Assembly (NCBI RefSeq): GCF_007625155.1
Contig: NZ_VMNK01000016.1
Location: 35,653 to 99,652 of the forward strand
Direction: 5' to 3'
Length of the DNA: 64,000 nucleotides
DNA from: Denitromonas halophila
GTDB lineage: Bacteria > Pseudomonadota > Gammaproteobacteria > Burkholderiales > Rhodocyclaceae
Below are positions 34,550-44,629 of the stretch, in pieces. Position numbers and translations under genes: made by a program. How positions within the stretch are numbered: position 1 is the stretch's first letter; each line of letters begins with the position of its first letter. Under the pieces are notes generated by a model. The model was not told the DNA's origin and searched no databases. It saw nothing but the letters and a program-made list of their open reading frames with translations.

Positions 34550-36244
34550 TTAGACCTGGAAGCGGTCCACCGAGGCTTTCAGGTCGGTCGATAGCTGACG
34601 CAGCGATTCAGCCGCTTCAGCCGTGCGCGCCACAGCCGCCGCATTTTCGTCGGTCGCGCGTGCGATCTGCTCCACGTGCTGCGCAATGGTATGGCTCGCG
34701 CAGGTCTGCTCTTTCACCGACCCCGAAATCTCGGTCATCCCCTGTGCTGCCCGGGTAGCCGATTCGCCGGTCGCCGCCATGATGCCGTTCATGCTGTCCA
34801 GATGCACCTTGCCGGCATCCAGCGCGGCCGTGCCCTGGGCCACCGCGCTCTCCACCGACTTGGACTGATCCGCCAGCGAGGCAGTCACGCGATCAATCTC
34901 GTGCGCGGCCTTGGCCGATTTCTCGGCCAGCTTGCGCACTTCATCGGCCACCACCGCAAAACCACGGCCCTGCTCACCGGCCCGAGCGGCTTCGATGGCG
35001 GCATTCAGCGCGAGCAGATTGGTCTGCTCAGCGATTTCGGTCACCTGCCCGGTCATGTTCTCGATGCTGCGCGTGCGGGCCACGAACTCGGTCACCGACT
35101 CGGCAATCGCATGCACCGCCGCTTCGGTACGCACCAACTCCGATGACAGCTCCGCCAGCGTCTTCTGCCCCTGCCTGGCCTGAGACAGATTGTCGCCCGC
35201 CAGCCCCGTTACGTCGCTGGCATGGTCGGCCACGGTGCTGACGCTGACCGACATTTCCTCCATCGCCGCCGCGGTTTCGGCCGCCGCATCGGCTTGCGCC
35301 GTCGACGCCGCATGCACTTGCTCGGCCGCCGTACTCAAGCGCTGTGCGGAGCCATCCACCGCTTCGGCATTGCTGCGCACGCCGCGAATGATCTCGTTCA
35401 GCGAGTCGAGCAGATGATTGAAACTGTCCGATATCCGCGCCAGCTCGCCGGTACCCTCGGGCGCCCGTACCCGCAGGTCACAATTGACCTGCACCTGATG
35501 CGCCGCATCGCTGAGCGCTGCAGCACTCATCGACACCCGTCGCGCCACGAACCAGGCCAGCACCGCGACCAGCAGGCCGCCGCCAAGAATCAGCGCCATG
35601 ACCTGGCCGACACCACCGTTGATCTCGTTGGCGATGCCGTCGATGGGCACCGTCACACCGATCACGCCGCGCAGATCACCCACCTTCCAGTCGTTCTTCG
35701 GGGTTTCCGGGTGGCTGTTGTGGCAGCCCACGCAGCCCTCGGCCATCAGGTCGCCCACGGCATAGCGCAGCGACAGCCGACCATTGATGGTTTCAACGCG
35801 GCTGAACGGTGTTTTGGGACTCTTGTCCAGCGCATCCAGCGCCGCCTGCTCAAACGCGTCATAGCGCTCCGTCTTGGCGCGATGCGGAAACGGGAAGCGA
35901 CTGTAGAGCCGCACCTGCATGCCCTCGTGATCCCGCGCGATGCTCTCGCCCAGGGTTTTGACCAGGGTCGCGGGCAGCGGCAACACATTGTTGTGATCGA
36001 GAAAATCGTAGTTCAGCGTGGCGCCGGCGGTGCGGGCGCGGGGCACGATTTCCTTGGTGTAGAACGCACGCAGCGAAATGATCTGGTCGGCCACGGCCGA
36101 CGCAGTATTGATGCCGGCCGCGGTCGCAGTGTCGCTGCGCATCTGGTTCAACAACAGCATGACCGCCGCCATCACCACCAACCCACTGACGACCACCGGA
36201 AGCAGAAACTGGCGGGCCAGCCCCATTCGATTGAACCATTGCAT
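34550..36244 (-). CDS. Methyl-accepting chemotaxis protein with a c-type haem (DUF3365-like) sensor
   Basis: A 564-residue chemoreceptor. Helix 1 is at about 13-33; the periplasmic domain carries [12 protein letters not shown] with a CxxCH haem motif at Cys171-His175, typical of DUF3365/Tll0287-like sensors. Helix 2 (about 214-236) is followed by a HAMP domain and a long signalling coiled coil whose tip is [20 protein letters not shown]. It probably senses redox state or a gas ligand through covalent haem and signals to CheA/CheW, which are not in the window. Confidence 0.92.
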   Translation of the reverse strand: MQWFNRMGLARQFLLPVVVSGLVVMAAVMLLLNQMRSDTATAAGINTASAVADQIISLRAFYTKEIVPRARTAGATLNYDFLDHNNVLPLPATLVKTLGESIARDHEGMQVRLYSRFPFPHRAKTERYDAFEQAALDALDKSPKTPFSRVETINGRLSLRYAVGDLMAEGCVGCHNSHPETPKNDWKVGDLRGVIGVTVPIDGIANEINGGVGQVMALILGGGLLVAVLAWFVARRVSMSAAALSDAAHQVQVNCDLRVRAPEGTGELARISDSFNHLLDSLNEIIRGVRSNAEAVDGSAQRLSTAAEQVHAASTAQADAAAETAAAMEEMSVSVSTVADHASDVTGLAGDNLSQARQGQKTLAELSSELVRTEAAVHAIAESVTEFVARTRSIENMTGQVTEIAEQTNLLALNAAIEAARAGEQGRGFAVVADEVRKLAEKSAKAAHEIDRVTASLADQSKSVESAVAQGTAALDAGKVHLDSMNGIMAATGESATRAAQGMTEISGSVKEQTCASHTIAQHVEQIARATDENAAAVARTAEAAESLRQLSTDLKASVDRFQV

Positions 36245-36367
36245 GACGCCACCCGATGCCCCAGGACGGGGCCTTAAGAACGATGCCCTTCCTTACGACG
36301 GCGCTGCCGCCGACTTGATGGCACTCACCCTATTCGGGCCAACTTTGTGTCGAAAAATTGACAGTGG

Positions 36368-36817
36368 TCAACTGCGAATGAAGGCCGCGCGCTTCGGGTC
36401 TTGTTTGAGCGCCGCCAGATCCTCCGCCGTGGGCAGTTGCGGGCGATCACGCTCGGCGTTAACCATGCACAAGAACCCGAGCGGCTCGGTACCGTTGGCG
36501 CGAAACTGGTGCCAGGTCCAGGCCGGGATATGCACCAAGTCATGCGGGCCGATCGACTGAACGCGCTCGCCCACCAGGCAGGCGCCCCGCCCCCGCAACA
36601 CCATCACCGCATGCGCGTGTTCGTGCCGCTCGAGGGTGGAATGCCCCTCGGCCGCCACCTCGAAATAGCGCAGCTCACACCCCAGATCGTCCGCCTGAAA
36701 CAAGCGCTGACGCGTCACATCCTTGAAAGGTGCAGCACCCTCAGCCTTGTAGGCCAGTACCTCGACAGCGTCCCAGCGGTAGCCGGGCAGCGCCCGCCGA
36801 ATCGGCCGCTCATCCAT
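36368..36817 (-). CDS. Cupin-domain protein paired with the RuBisCO-like protein
   Basis: A 149-residue single-cupin protein. Metal ligands are expected in the stretch TLERHEHAHAVMVLRGRG and in IPAWTWHQFRANG. Its start overlaps the RuBisCO-like gene by eight bases. In Rhodospirillum rubrum a cupin next to the RuBisCO-like gene is the methylthioxylulose-5-phosphate methylsulfurylase releasing methanethiol; the same role is inferred here from pairing, not from specific residues. Confidence 0.72.
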   Translation of the reverse strand: MDERPIRRALPGYRWDAVEVLAYKAEGAAPFKDVTRQRLFQADDLGCELRYFEVAAEGHSTLERHEHAHAVMVLRGRGACLVGERVQSIGPHDLVHIPAWTWHQFRANGTEPLGFLCMVNAERDRPQLPTAEDLAALKQDPKRAAFIRS

Positions 36818-37910
36818 GCTTCACTCCTTCGGCCGCCACGGCCTCGACAAAGCCCCGCATCGCCCGTGCCGGGTCCTGGGCCGCCAACAAGGCGCCGCCG
36901 ACCAGCAAGACCACGTCCTCGCCATAGCTGGCGCACATCTCCCCCACCCGCTCGGGCGTCATGCCCCCAGCCGGCACCGGCAAGGCCGGCGCATGCTTGC
37001 CAAGTGGCATGGACAGAGCGGCGGCGATTTGCTGGCAGCTTGCCACGTCATAGCTGAAGCGCCCGCCGTGGTTGGGGAAGATCACCATATCGGCCCCGAT
37101 CAAGCGAAACAGCGTACCAAACAGCAATGCCGGATCAATGCGCAGGCCGCCGCCCAGCGCGGGGTGGGCCAACACCGGCACATCAAGTTCATCGCGCACC
37201 AGTTCAACCACCTGCGACACGCCCAGCACCAGCGGACACAGCATCACCGCACCCACGCCGGCCGACCGGCAAATGGCGAGCTGGCCCTGCACGGCCCGCG
37301 GCCCGCCCGACAGGTTCGGCGCATACACACAGCGCCCGCCGGTGTCACGGTTGGCCGCATCCACCGCCGCCTGAATCGCCGGCACCCGCTCGGCAAAGGG
37401 CGCGCTGACCGGGTCGGCCAACCCGTGGTCGTCCTTGATCAGATGAAAGCCCGCCCGCGCCTGCTGGCCAGCCAGCGCGGCCAGCGCGGCCACCGAACTG
37501 CCAACCGGTTTGAGCGCGGTGCAGGTGATTGCGCCGCGCGGCACGCCGAGGCGCTCGCGTACACCGGCCACACCAAAACGTGGTCCCGGCAAATCGGGCA
37601 GGCCATCCGGCCAGGCCACGTCGAGCACACTCACATCGGGCTGCAGCGAGGCATTGCCAAACAACATGTTGAGCAGCTGGCCGGCGTCATCGCCCACCGT
37701 CTCCAGCGCCAGCGCAATACACGCCCGGAAGTGATCCGGCCCATCGGGCCCGATCGCAATCACCTTGCCCATCACCGCCTCGCGCACCCGCACGTCGCGC
37801 ACGGCAGCGGCCGGACACTCCACGCTTTGCTCACGGGCCAGCGCCTCGGCGCGCGCGTCAATATCGTCGGCCGAGGCCGCAATCCGGTAAGTGACATGCA
37901 TCCATTTCAT
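36810..37910 (-). CDS. RuBisCO-like protein (form IV)
   Basis: A 366-residue form IV RuBisCO homologue. The catalytic-Lys segment TALKPVG (Lys134) and the Lys equivalent to the carbamylated residue (Lys159 in LIKDDHG) are kept, but the metal-ligand Glu after KDD is His162, and the C-terminal PVPAGGMTPERV replaces the usual SGG phosphate loop. True carboxylase function is therefore unlikely. The overlap with a cupin gene suggests isomerisation of 5-methylthioribulose-1-phosphate in methionine salvage, as in R. rubrum. No MTA phosphorylase or mtnA lies nearby. Confidence 0.85.
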   Translation of the reverse strand: MKWMHVTYRIAASADDIDARAEALAREQSVECPAAAVRDVRVREAVMGKVIAIGPDGPDHFRACIALALETVGDDAGQLLNMLFGNASLQPDVSVLDVAWPDGLPDLPGPRFGVAGVRERLGVPRGAITCTALKPVGSSVAALAALAGQQARAGFHLIKDDHGLADPVSAPFAERVPAIQAAVDAANRDTGGRCVYAPNLSGGPRAVQGQLAICRSAGVGAVMLCPLVLGVSQVVELVRDELDVPVLAHPALGGGLRIDPALLFGTLFRLIGADMVIFPNHGGRFSYDVASCQQIAAALSMPLGKHAPALPVPAGGMTPERVGEMCASYGEDVVLLVGGALLAAQDPARAMRGFVEAVAAEGVKHG

Positions 37911-38007
37911 GGGAGTCTGGTATACCTTTTCATTCTGAGTCTTCGATCGGTGCTACATCGACCACCCCCCGGATTATGCCGTCTTTGGCCGGGAGCCTCC
38001 GACTGTC

Positions 38008-38757
38008 ATGAACTTGCGTATTTGCACCTACAACATCCACAAAGGCTTCTCGCAGTTCAATCGCCGCATGGTGATTCACGAGTTGCGCGACCGGCTGCGC
38101 CAGCTTGAAGTCGACATCGTCTTTCTTCAAGAGGTGCAGGGCCTGCATTTTCGCCACGCCACGCGCCACCCGGACTGGCCGGTCGAGCCGCAGCATGAGT
38201 TCCTCGCGCGCGACATCTGGCCGGCCAGCGCATACGGCGGCAACGCGATCTACGACCACGGCCACCATGGCAACGCGATCCTCAGCCGCTACCCGATTCT
38301 GAGCAGCCACAACCAGGATGTGTCGGACCACCGCTTCGAGCGCCGCGGCCTGCTCCACTGCGAAATTTCACCGGGACCGGACCGGCCAACCATCCACTGT
38401 GTTTGCGTGCATCTGGGCCTGATGGCCGGCAGCCGGCGCCGGCAGATGGACGCCCTCGCCCGGCGTATGGAAGCGCTCGCCGGCAATGACGCACCGCTGC
38501 TGATCGCGGGCGATTTCAACGACTGGCGCAATCATGCCGAAGATCTGCTGGTCGAGCGACTCGGCGTGCGCGAAGCCTTTGCTGGCGCGGACGGCACACC
38601 AGCGCGCAGCTTTCCGAGTCGCCTGCCACTGTTCCGACTCGATCGTATTTATGTGCGCGGGCTCGAGGTCAGCGCCAGTCAGGTGCACTTCGGCCAGCCC
38701 TGGTCGCGTATCTCTGACCACGCGGCGCTCACCGCCGATCTGGCTTGGCCGGCATGA
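38008..38757 (+). CDS. Endonuclease/exonuclease/phosphatase-family protein (YbhP-like)
   Basis: A 249-residue metal-dependent phosphoesterase-fold protein with the expected motifs: CTYNIHKG, FLQEV, HLGLMAGSRRRQ, AGDFNDW and SDHAAL at the end. It overlaps clsB as ATGA, the same pair as E. coli ybhP-ybhO, so a role with cardiolipin synthase is likely though its substrate is unknown. Confidence 0.88.
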   Translation: MNLRICTYNIHKGFSQFNRRMVIHELRDRLRQLEVDIVFLQEVQGLHFRHATRHPDWPVEPQHEFLARDIWPASAYGGNAIYDHGHHGNAILSRYPILSSHNQDVSDHRFERRGLLHCEISPGPDRPTIHCVCVHLGLMAGSRRRQMDALARRMEALAGNDAPLLIAGDFNDWRNHAEDLLVERLGVREAFAGADGTPARSFPSRLPLFRLDRIYVRGLEVSASQVHFGQPWSRISDHAALTADLAWPA

Positions 38758-39944
38758 TTCCGCGCGAGTTGTGGCCGCACTTCAGCGAGGGCAACGCCAT
38801 CACGCTGCTCGAGACCGGCGCCGAATTTTTTCCGGCCCTGGCCTTGGCCATCGACCACGCACGCAAGGAAGTGTTTCTGGAGACCTACATCTTTCGCCAC
38901 GACCGCATCGGTGAATTGATCACCGACGCCCTGGTACGGGCCGCCGAGCGCGGTGTGGTGGTCAGTCTGCTGGTCGATGGGTTTGGCAGCCGCGACTTTG
39001 TCGCCAGCCATATGAACCTGCTGGTCGACAAAGGCGTGCGCATGCTGGTGTATCGGCGCGAGGTCGGCCGGTTGCTGCTGCGTCGCCACCGCCTGCGACG
39101 CCTGCACCGCAAGCTGGCGACCATCGACGGGCGAATTGCGTTTGTGGGCGGCATCAACATCATCGACGATCACAACACCGCGCTGCCCGACCACCCGCGC
39201 CACGACTACGCAATCCGGATCGAAGGTCCGCTGCTGCAGCCGATACACGACAGCGCCCGCCGCCTGTGGGAGCTTGTCGCCTGGGCCAGCTTTCGCCAGC
39301 GCCTGCGCCTCAAGGACACGCTCGAGCCGCGCACCGATGCCGCCGGCAAGATCAGCGCCGCCTTTGTCATTCGCGACAACCTGCGCCACCGGCGCGACAT
39401 CGAAACCGCCTATCTCGACGCCATTGCCAACGCCACCGACGAGATCGTGATCGCCAACGCCTATTTCCTGCCCGGCCGTCGGGTGCGCAAGGCACTGACC
39501 GGCGCGGCGGATCGCGGCGTGCGCGTCATCATCCTGCTGCAAGGCCGCGTCGAATACGCGCTGCAGCATTACGCCACCAAAGCCCTCTACCCCGCCCTGC
39601 TACGCCACGGGGTCCGGATTTTTGAATATCACCGCAGTTTCCTGCACGCCAAGGTCGCGGTCATCGACGGCCACTGGGCCACCGTAGGCTCCAGCAACTT
39701 CGACCCGTTCAGCCTGTTGCTGGCGCGGGAGGGCAACGTCATCATTCGTGACGACGGTTTTGCCCGACGGCTTCGCGAGCGCCTGGATCACGCGATAAGC
39801 ACCGGCGCGACCGAACTGGAGCCCAGCCGTTGGCGCCACAAATCGCTGTTCAAGCGCGGCCTGCACTGGATCGCCTACGCCCTGGTGCGCTTTGCGGTGG
39901 GGCTGTCGGGCTACGGCGGCGACCGCGACACGGCGGAGCGCTGA
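38754..39944 (+). CDS. clsB: Cardiolipin synthase ClsB
   Basis: A 396-residue phospholipase D superfamily enzyme. The two HKD motifs are HRKLATIDGRIAFVGG and HAKVAVIDGHWATVGSSN. There are no N-terminal membrane segments, matching ClsB (YbhO) and not ClsA. It makes cardiolipin or phosphatidylglycerol by phosphatidyl transfer at the inner membrane. The ATG at 38754 overlaps the stop of the preceding gene. Confidence 0.92.
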   Translation: MIPRELWPHFSEGNAITLLETGAEFFPALALAIDHARKEVFLETYIFRHDRIGELITDALVRAAERGVVVSLLVDGFGSRDFVASHMNLLVDKGVRMLVYRREVGRLLLRRHRLRRLHRKLATIDGRIAFVGGINIIDDHNTALPDHPRHDYAIRIEGPLLQPIHDSARRLWELVAWASFRQRLRLKDTLEPRTDAAGKISAAFVIRDNLRHRRDIETAYLDAIANATDEIVIANAYFLPGRRVRKALTGAADRGVRVIILLQGRVEYALQHYATKALYPALLRHGVRIFEYHRSFLHAKVAVIDGHWATVGSSNFDPFSLLLAREGNVIIRDDGFARRLRERLDHAISTGATELEPSRWRHKSLFKRGLHWIAYALVRFAVGLSGYGGDRDTAER

Positions 39945-39952
39945 TCCACCGG

Positions 39953-40444
39953 CTAGCGCCGGTCAGTATCGCCGCGCGGCGGCGGCACGGGGCGCTTGCT
40001 TGAAATCACCCCGGTATTGACCCCGAACCAGCCCAGACCGCCGAACAGCCGAGCGTATTCGATCTTTACGCAACGATCCATCACCACCTCAAGGCCCGCT
40101 GCTTCGGCGCGCGCCACGGCCTCGTGGTTGATCACCCCGAGTTGCAGCCACAGACTGCGCGCGCCGATGGCGATCGCATCATCCACAATCGGCTGCAGGT
40201 CTTCGGGTTTGCGGAAGCAATCGACCATGTCCACCGGGCCGGGGATGTCCCGCAGGCTCGGATAGCAGGTCTGCCCCAGCACCGTGTCATAGGCCGGGTT
40301 GACCGGAATGATGGTGTAGCCGCGCTGCTGCATGTATTGCGCGGCGAAAAAACTGGGTCGATTCCATTTGGCCGACAAGCCGACCACCGCAATCGTCCGT
40401 GTTTGCGCCAACACGCGGCGCAGGCCATCGGCGTCATCGATCAT
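39953..40444 (-). CDS. CoA-binding domain protein
   Basis: A 163-residue Rossmann-fold protein of the YccU type, with VVGLSAKWNRPSF as the nucleotide-binding segment, GYTIIPVNP and VMDRCVKIEY. It is thought to bind CoA, but its role is not known. GGAGTGACT precedes the ATG at 40444. It overlaps the end of gluQRS by 11 bases, so the two are translated together. Confidence 0.9.
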   Translation of the reverse strand: MIDDADGLRRVLAQTRTIAVVGLSAKWNRPSFFAAQYMQQRGYTIIPVNPAYDTVLGQTCYPSLRDIPGPVDMVDCFRKPEDLQPIVDDAIAIGARSLWLQLGVINHEAVARAEAAGLEVVMDRCVKIEYARLFGGLGWFGVNTGVISSKRPVPPPRGDTDRR

Positions 40445-41357
40445 AGTCACTCCTTGCATTGACCGCAGGGCGGCGAGGTACGGCATTCATCGACCAGTGA
40501 GCCTGCGCCCACGCCCAGATTTGCGCAAGCGGCGCGCCGCGCAAATCCACAGGTGGCGACTGCCCCAGGCACACCAGCGCATCGAACAGCACCTGCGTAT
40601 CGGGCAACTCATCGACTGCACGGGCGAGCGACTGCTTCGACAACTTCTGCCCCGCGGCGTCCACCACCACCGGCAGATGCGCATAGCGCGGCGTCGGCAA
40701 CTTCAGCGCCTGCTGGAGCGCAATCTGTCGCGCGGTAGAGGGTAGCAGATCAATGCCGCGCACCACCTCGGTCACGCCCGCCGCCGCATCATCGAGCACC
40801 ACCGCCAGTTGATAGGCAAACAGCCCATCGGCGCGCCGCAGCACAAAATCGCCCACATCGGCCAGCACGTCTTCGGCCATCGGCCCTTGCACGTCGTCAT
40901 CAAAACGCACCACGCCCGGCGATACGCGAAAACGCCACGCCCGCGCCGACTGTCCCGGCAGCAGACCCGCACGACAGGTGCCTGGGTAGCGGGCCGAGCC
41001 ATCTGCCGCGCGCGGCGCGTCGGCCAGCATCTTGCGCGTACAGGCGCAGCCATACACCCTCCCATGATCACGCAGCGACTGCAGCGCGTCGGCATACGCC
41101 TCGAGCCGCGCATGCTGCCACACGATGGGGCCGTCCCACTCGAAGCCCAAACGCGCGAGCGTGACGATAATGCCCTCGGCCGCATCAGGCATCGAGCGCG
41201 GCGCATCCACATCCTCAATGCGCAACAACCAACGCCCACCTGCCGCGCGCACGGACAAATAACTGCCAACCGCGGCCACTACCGAACCAAAATGCAGGGG
41301 GCCGCTCGGGGAGGGCGCAAACCGGCCGATCAGTAGCGACGACGGGGGATTCATCAT
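40434..41357 (-). CDS. gluQRS: Glutamyl-Q tRNA(Asp) synthetase
   Basis: A 307-residue truncated GluRS paralogue that glutamylates queuosine in tRNA(Asp). It has the GRFAPSPSGPLHFGS nucleotide motif, the zinc pattern CAC...Y..C (YGCACTRK, RYPGTC) and KLSKQ as the KMSKS-like loop. The anticodon-binding domain of GluRS is absent, as expected. Several ATGs lie within a few codons; 41357 has AGGA at good spacing. Confidence 0.92.
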   Translation of the reverse strand: MMNPPSSLLIGRFAPSPSGPLHFGSVVAAVGSYLSVRAAGGRWLLRIEDVDAPRSMPDAAEGIIVTLARLGFEWDGPIVWQHARLEAYADALQSLRDHGRVYGCACTRKMLADAPRAADGSARYPGTCRAGLLPGQSARAWRFRVSPGVVRFDDDVQGPMAEDVLADVGDFVLRRADGLFAYQLAVVLDDAAAGVTEVVRGIDLLPSTARQIALQQALKLPTPRYAHLPVVVDAAGQKLSKQSLARAVDELPDTQVLFDALVCLGQSPPVDLRGAPLAQIWAWAQAHWSMNAVPRRPAVNARSDYDR

Positions 41358-41487
41358 GGCCGACATCCTAAACCAAGGCAGCGGAGGGAGCACCTGACAA
41401 ACCACCTATCACCTATGGTCAATACACAGGCGAGCCCGATACGTCGATAATCAGTCGTTGCACTCCCTTTGGATTCGGGTGGTCTGC

Positions 41488-43440
41488 ATGGAAGCATCAC
41501 TTCGCCAGCACAGACAAAAACGTGCGCGCGCACAGGATTTAGCGCGGCGCGCGCACGCCGAATCCCTGCGTCTGCTGGCGGTCAACGTCCGGGCCGGCAT
41601 CCTCGCCCTGCTCGCCGGCACCTTTGGCACCCTGATATGGCTGTGGCCCGCCACCGACCCCTTGCTGCTGCTCGCCTGGGGCGCTGCCATGGTCATCGGC
41701 ATCTTCACTTCGGCCCGCCTGGTTCGCGCCAGTGCCACCTGGCCTCAGCTGGGCGAGTCGCTGCGCCGGCTCGAATGGTGTTTCGCGGCCAACGCCTTCT
41801 TCGTCGGCGCGTTGTGGGGCGCCCTCCCGCTACTCGGTAACGACACCCCCAATAGTGGCGCTCAGACGCTGGTCATCATGCTGCTGGGCATCGTCGCGCT
41901 CGGCGGCACGGGCATCTGCGCCCCCAGCCGACTGGTCTTTTTCGCCTTCATCATTCCGGGAGTTGGCCCGCTCATCGCCACACTGGCCGCCGACCCGCCC
42001 ATGGCGCTGCCTCAAGCCGCCATCGCCACTGGCGTCTTCGCCGCGATGCTTGGCGCACTCCACGAACTGTTTCACCTGACACTCACCTCGACCGTCGCAC
42101 AGCGACTCAGCAGCGACACCCTCGCCGAAGAGCAACGCGTCATTCTCGACAGCGCCAGCGAAGCCATCCTGTTCACCCGCGGCGAGCGCCTGATCAAATG
42201 CAATCGCCGCTTCGCCAACATGGTCGGGGAGTCCGAAGACCGGCTCAGTGGCCGCCCCTTGTGGCAATGGCTGGCCGACCCCGCGGAATGGCATCGCAAC
42301 GCCGACCGGGCACGCAACGCCCTGGCCAGTGGCCTCACCTTTCGCACAAAAATTCGCCTGCGCCGATCCAGCGGCGAATTGCTATGGGTCGAGTTTACCG
42401 CCGAGGCGGTCGACGCCGAACACCTCGACAAAGGCGTGGTCTGGCTTGGCCAGGATCTGACCTCGCGCTTGCGCTCCGAGGCCACGCTCCACGAATCCGA
42501 AGCACGCTATCGCCAACTCATCACGCTCACCTCGGACTGGTACTGGGAGTGGGATGACAAGCTGCGCTTCACCCATGTCAGCGGCCCTGGCCTGGAGCGG
42601 GCCCAGCTCGGGCCCGCCGCTTACGGCCGGACCCTCGGCGCGCTGCATCATATTTCCGGCGTCAGCGCCGAGCGCTGGTCCGCGCTTCAGCAACAGATCG
42701 AGCGCCACGAACCGTTCCGCGACTTCATCTGGCATGGCAGCCAGGACGCACAAGACGTGCGCTGGTTCTCGATGAGTGGCAACCCCACCTTCGACACCCA
42801 GGGCAATTTCGCGGGCTATCATGGCATCGGCTCCGAAGTGACCGAACAGATGCGTGGCTCGGAGCAGTTCCGGCAGCTGGCCTATCACGACACGCTCACC
42901 GGGCTGCCCAACCGTCGACTGCTCGACGATCGCCTGCACCTGGCCATCGCCCAGGCCTCACGCCGCGACCAGCGCTTGGCGGTGATGGTTATCGACCTCG
43001 ACAACTTCAAGATCATCAACGACACCGCCGGCCACGCCATCGGCGATGTGGTGCTGGTGGCGGTCGCGCGACGGCTTCAGGGGGCCATTCGCGCCAGCGA
43101 CACCGTCGCGCGGCTGGGCGGCGACGAATTCGTTGCCATCCTGCCCGACATCGAAGACATCGCGGCCGCCCGCATGGTGGCCGAAAAAATCACCGAGGCG
43201 CTGGCACAACCGATTGCGGCCGGTGATCGACAGTATCTGCTCGGCGGCAGCGTCGGAGTGGCCATCTCCCCCGACGACGGCACCAACTCCCGGACCTTGC
43301 TGGCACGGGCTGACGGCGCCATGTATGAGGCCAAACGACAAGGCGGCAGTCGCCATGTGATCCACAACGCGGCGGCGCCCACCCAGCACACTGGCGCAAG
43401 TACCCGGCCCGTGGCACGTCCTGCCAGAACGGCAAACTAG
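41488..43440 (+). CDS. Membrane diguanylate cyclase with PAS domains
   Basis: A 650-residue protein. The N-terminal 200 residues form about five or six hydrophobic segments of a MASE-like sensor. Two PAS domains follow (about 215-330 and 335-455), then a GGDEF domain with intact LGGDEF at 543-548, so it should make c-di-GMP. No EAL domain. The ATG at 41488 is preferred over a TTG at 41458. Monocistronic, ended by a strong terminator. Confidence 0.9.
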   Translation: MEASLRQHRQKRARAQDLARRAHAESLRLLAVNVRAGILALLAGTFGTLIWLWPATDPLLLLAWGAAMVIGIFTSARLVRASATWPQLGESLRRLEWCFAANAFFVGALWGALPLLGNDTPNSGAQTLVIMLLGIVALGGTGICAPSRLVFFAFIIPGVGPLIATLAADPPMALPQAAIATGVFAAMLGALHELFHLTLTSTVAQRLSSDTLAEEQRVILDSASEAILFTRGERLIKCNRRFANMVGESEDRLSGRPLWQWLADPAEWHRNADRARNALASGLTFRTKIRLRRSSGELLWVEFTAEAVDAEHLDKGVVWLGQDLTSRLRSEATLHESEARYRQLITLTSDWYWEWDDKLRFTHVSGPGLERAQLGPAAYGRTLGALHHISGVSAERWSALQQQIERHEPFRDFIWHGSQDAQDVRWFSMSGNPTFDTQGNFAGYHGIGSEVTEQMRGSEQFRQLAYHDTLTGLPNRRLLDDRLHLAIAQASRRDQRLAVMVIDLDNFKIINDTAGHAIGDVVLVAVARRLQGAIRASDTVARLGGDEFVAILPDIEDIAAARMVAEKITEALAQPIAAGDRQYLLGGSVGVAISPDDGTNSRTLLARADGAMYEAKRQGGSRHVIHNAAAPTQHTGASTRPVARPARTAN

Positions 43441-43479
43441 ATGACGGCCGGCGCCGGCATCGGTACCGGAGCAGATAAC

Positions 43480-43506
43480 AAAAAGCCCCGACGATCGGGG
43501 CTTTTT
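43480..43506. terminator. Bidirectional rho-independent terminator
   Basis: AAAAAGCCCCG-ACGAT-CGGGGCTTTTT between the convergent diguanylate cyclase and ychF genes; symmetric A and T runs allow use on both strands. Confidence 0.92.
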
Positions 43507-43537
43507 ATCGGGTAGCGCCGGAACGGCGCGCTGAACG

Positions 43538-44629
43538 TCAAACGTTGAACAGGAAGTTCAGGACATCGCCATCCTGCACCACGTAGTCCTTGCCTTCAGC
43601 GCGCATCTTGCCCGCCTCCTTGGCGCCCTGCTCGCCACCGCAGGCAATGAAGTCTTCGTAGGCAATGGTCTGGGCGCGGATGAAGCCGCGTTCGAAGTCA
43701 GTGTGAATGACGCCCGCCGCCTGAGGTGCGGTATCGCCGACATGGATGGTCCATGCCCGCACTTCCTTTACTCCGGCAGTGAAGTAGGTTTGCAGACCAA
43801 GCAAGCGGTAGCCGGCGCGAATCAGCCGGTTCAGCCCCGGCTCTTCAAGGCCGAGATCTTCCAGGAAGGCCAGACGGTCTTCGTCGTCCAGGTCGGCCAG
43901 TTCTTGCTCGATCTTGGCGCAAACCGCCACCACCGGCGCGCCCTCGCCTTCGGCGAGTGCTTTCAGGCGATCAAGGTGCGGGTTGTTCTCAAAGCCATCT
44001 TCGAGCACGTTGGCGACATACATGGCCGGCTTGATCGTCAGCAGGCACAGCGGGCGAATCAGATCGATCTCGTCGGCCGACAGCCCCATCGTGCGCACCG
44101 TGCGCCCCTCATTCAGGTGCGGAAGCAGGCGTTCGAGCACCTCGACCAGTTTTTTGGCGTCTTTGTCGCCTGCGCGCGCTTTCTTGTTCTCGCGATGCAG
44201 CGCCTTCTCGACAGCCGACATGTCGGCCAGCGCCAATTCGGTGACGATGGTTTCCATGTCGGCGATCGGGTCCACCCGGCCGGACACGTGCACCACGTTC
44301 TCGTCATCGAAGCAGCGGACCACGTTCACAATGGCGTCGGTCTCGCGAATATTGGCCAGAAACTGATTGCCCAGGCCTTCGCCCTTCGACGCACCCGCCA
44401 CCAGCCCGGCGATATCCACAAACTCAACAATCGCCGGCTGCACGCGCTGCGGCTTGACGATGCCCGACAAGGCGCCCAGGCGCGGATCGGGCACTTCAAC
44501 GATGCCGACGTTCGGCTCGATGGTACAGAAGGGGTAGTTTTCCGCAGCGATGCCCGATTTGGTCAGCGCGTTGAAGAGGGTGGACTTGCCCACATTGGGC
44601 AGTCCGACAATGCCGCACTTCAAACTCAT
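43538..44629 (-). CDS. ychF: Redox-regulated ATPase YchF
   Basis: A 363-residue OBG-family P-loop protein (prefers ATP) associated with ribosomes. [15 protein letters not shown] is the P-loop, [10 protein letters not shown] the switch region, and the C-terminal TGS domain includes [12 protein letters not shown] and [12 protein letters not shown]. It overlaps pth by four bases. Confidence 0.96.
   Translation of the reverse strand: MSLKCGIVGLPNVGKSTLFNALTKSGIAAENYPFCTIEPNVGIVEVPDPRLGALSGIVKPQRVQPAIVEFVDIAGLVAGASKGEGLGNQFLANIRETDAIVNVVRCFDDENVVHVSGRVDPIADMETIVTELALADMSAVEKALHRENKKARAGDKDAKKLVEVLERLLPHLNEGRTVRTMGLSADEIDLIRPLCLLTIKPAMYVANVLEDGFENNPHLDRLKALAEGEGAPVVAVCAKIEQELADLDDEDRLAFLEDLGLEEPGLNRLIRAGYRLLGLQTYFTAGVKEVRAWTIHVGDTAPQAAGVIHTDFERGFIRAQTIAYEDFIACGGEQGAKEAGKMRAEGKDYVVQDGDVLNFLFNV

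Noticed and set aside
36810..37910. True RuBisCO large subunit
   Set aside because: Length is about 100 residues shorter than form I, the KDDE metal ligand Glu is His and the C-terminal SGG loop is replaced, so it is a form IV RuBisCO-like protein.
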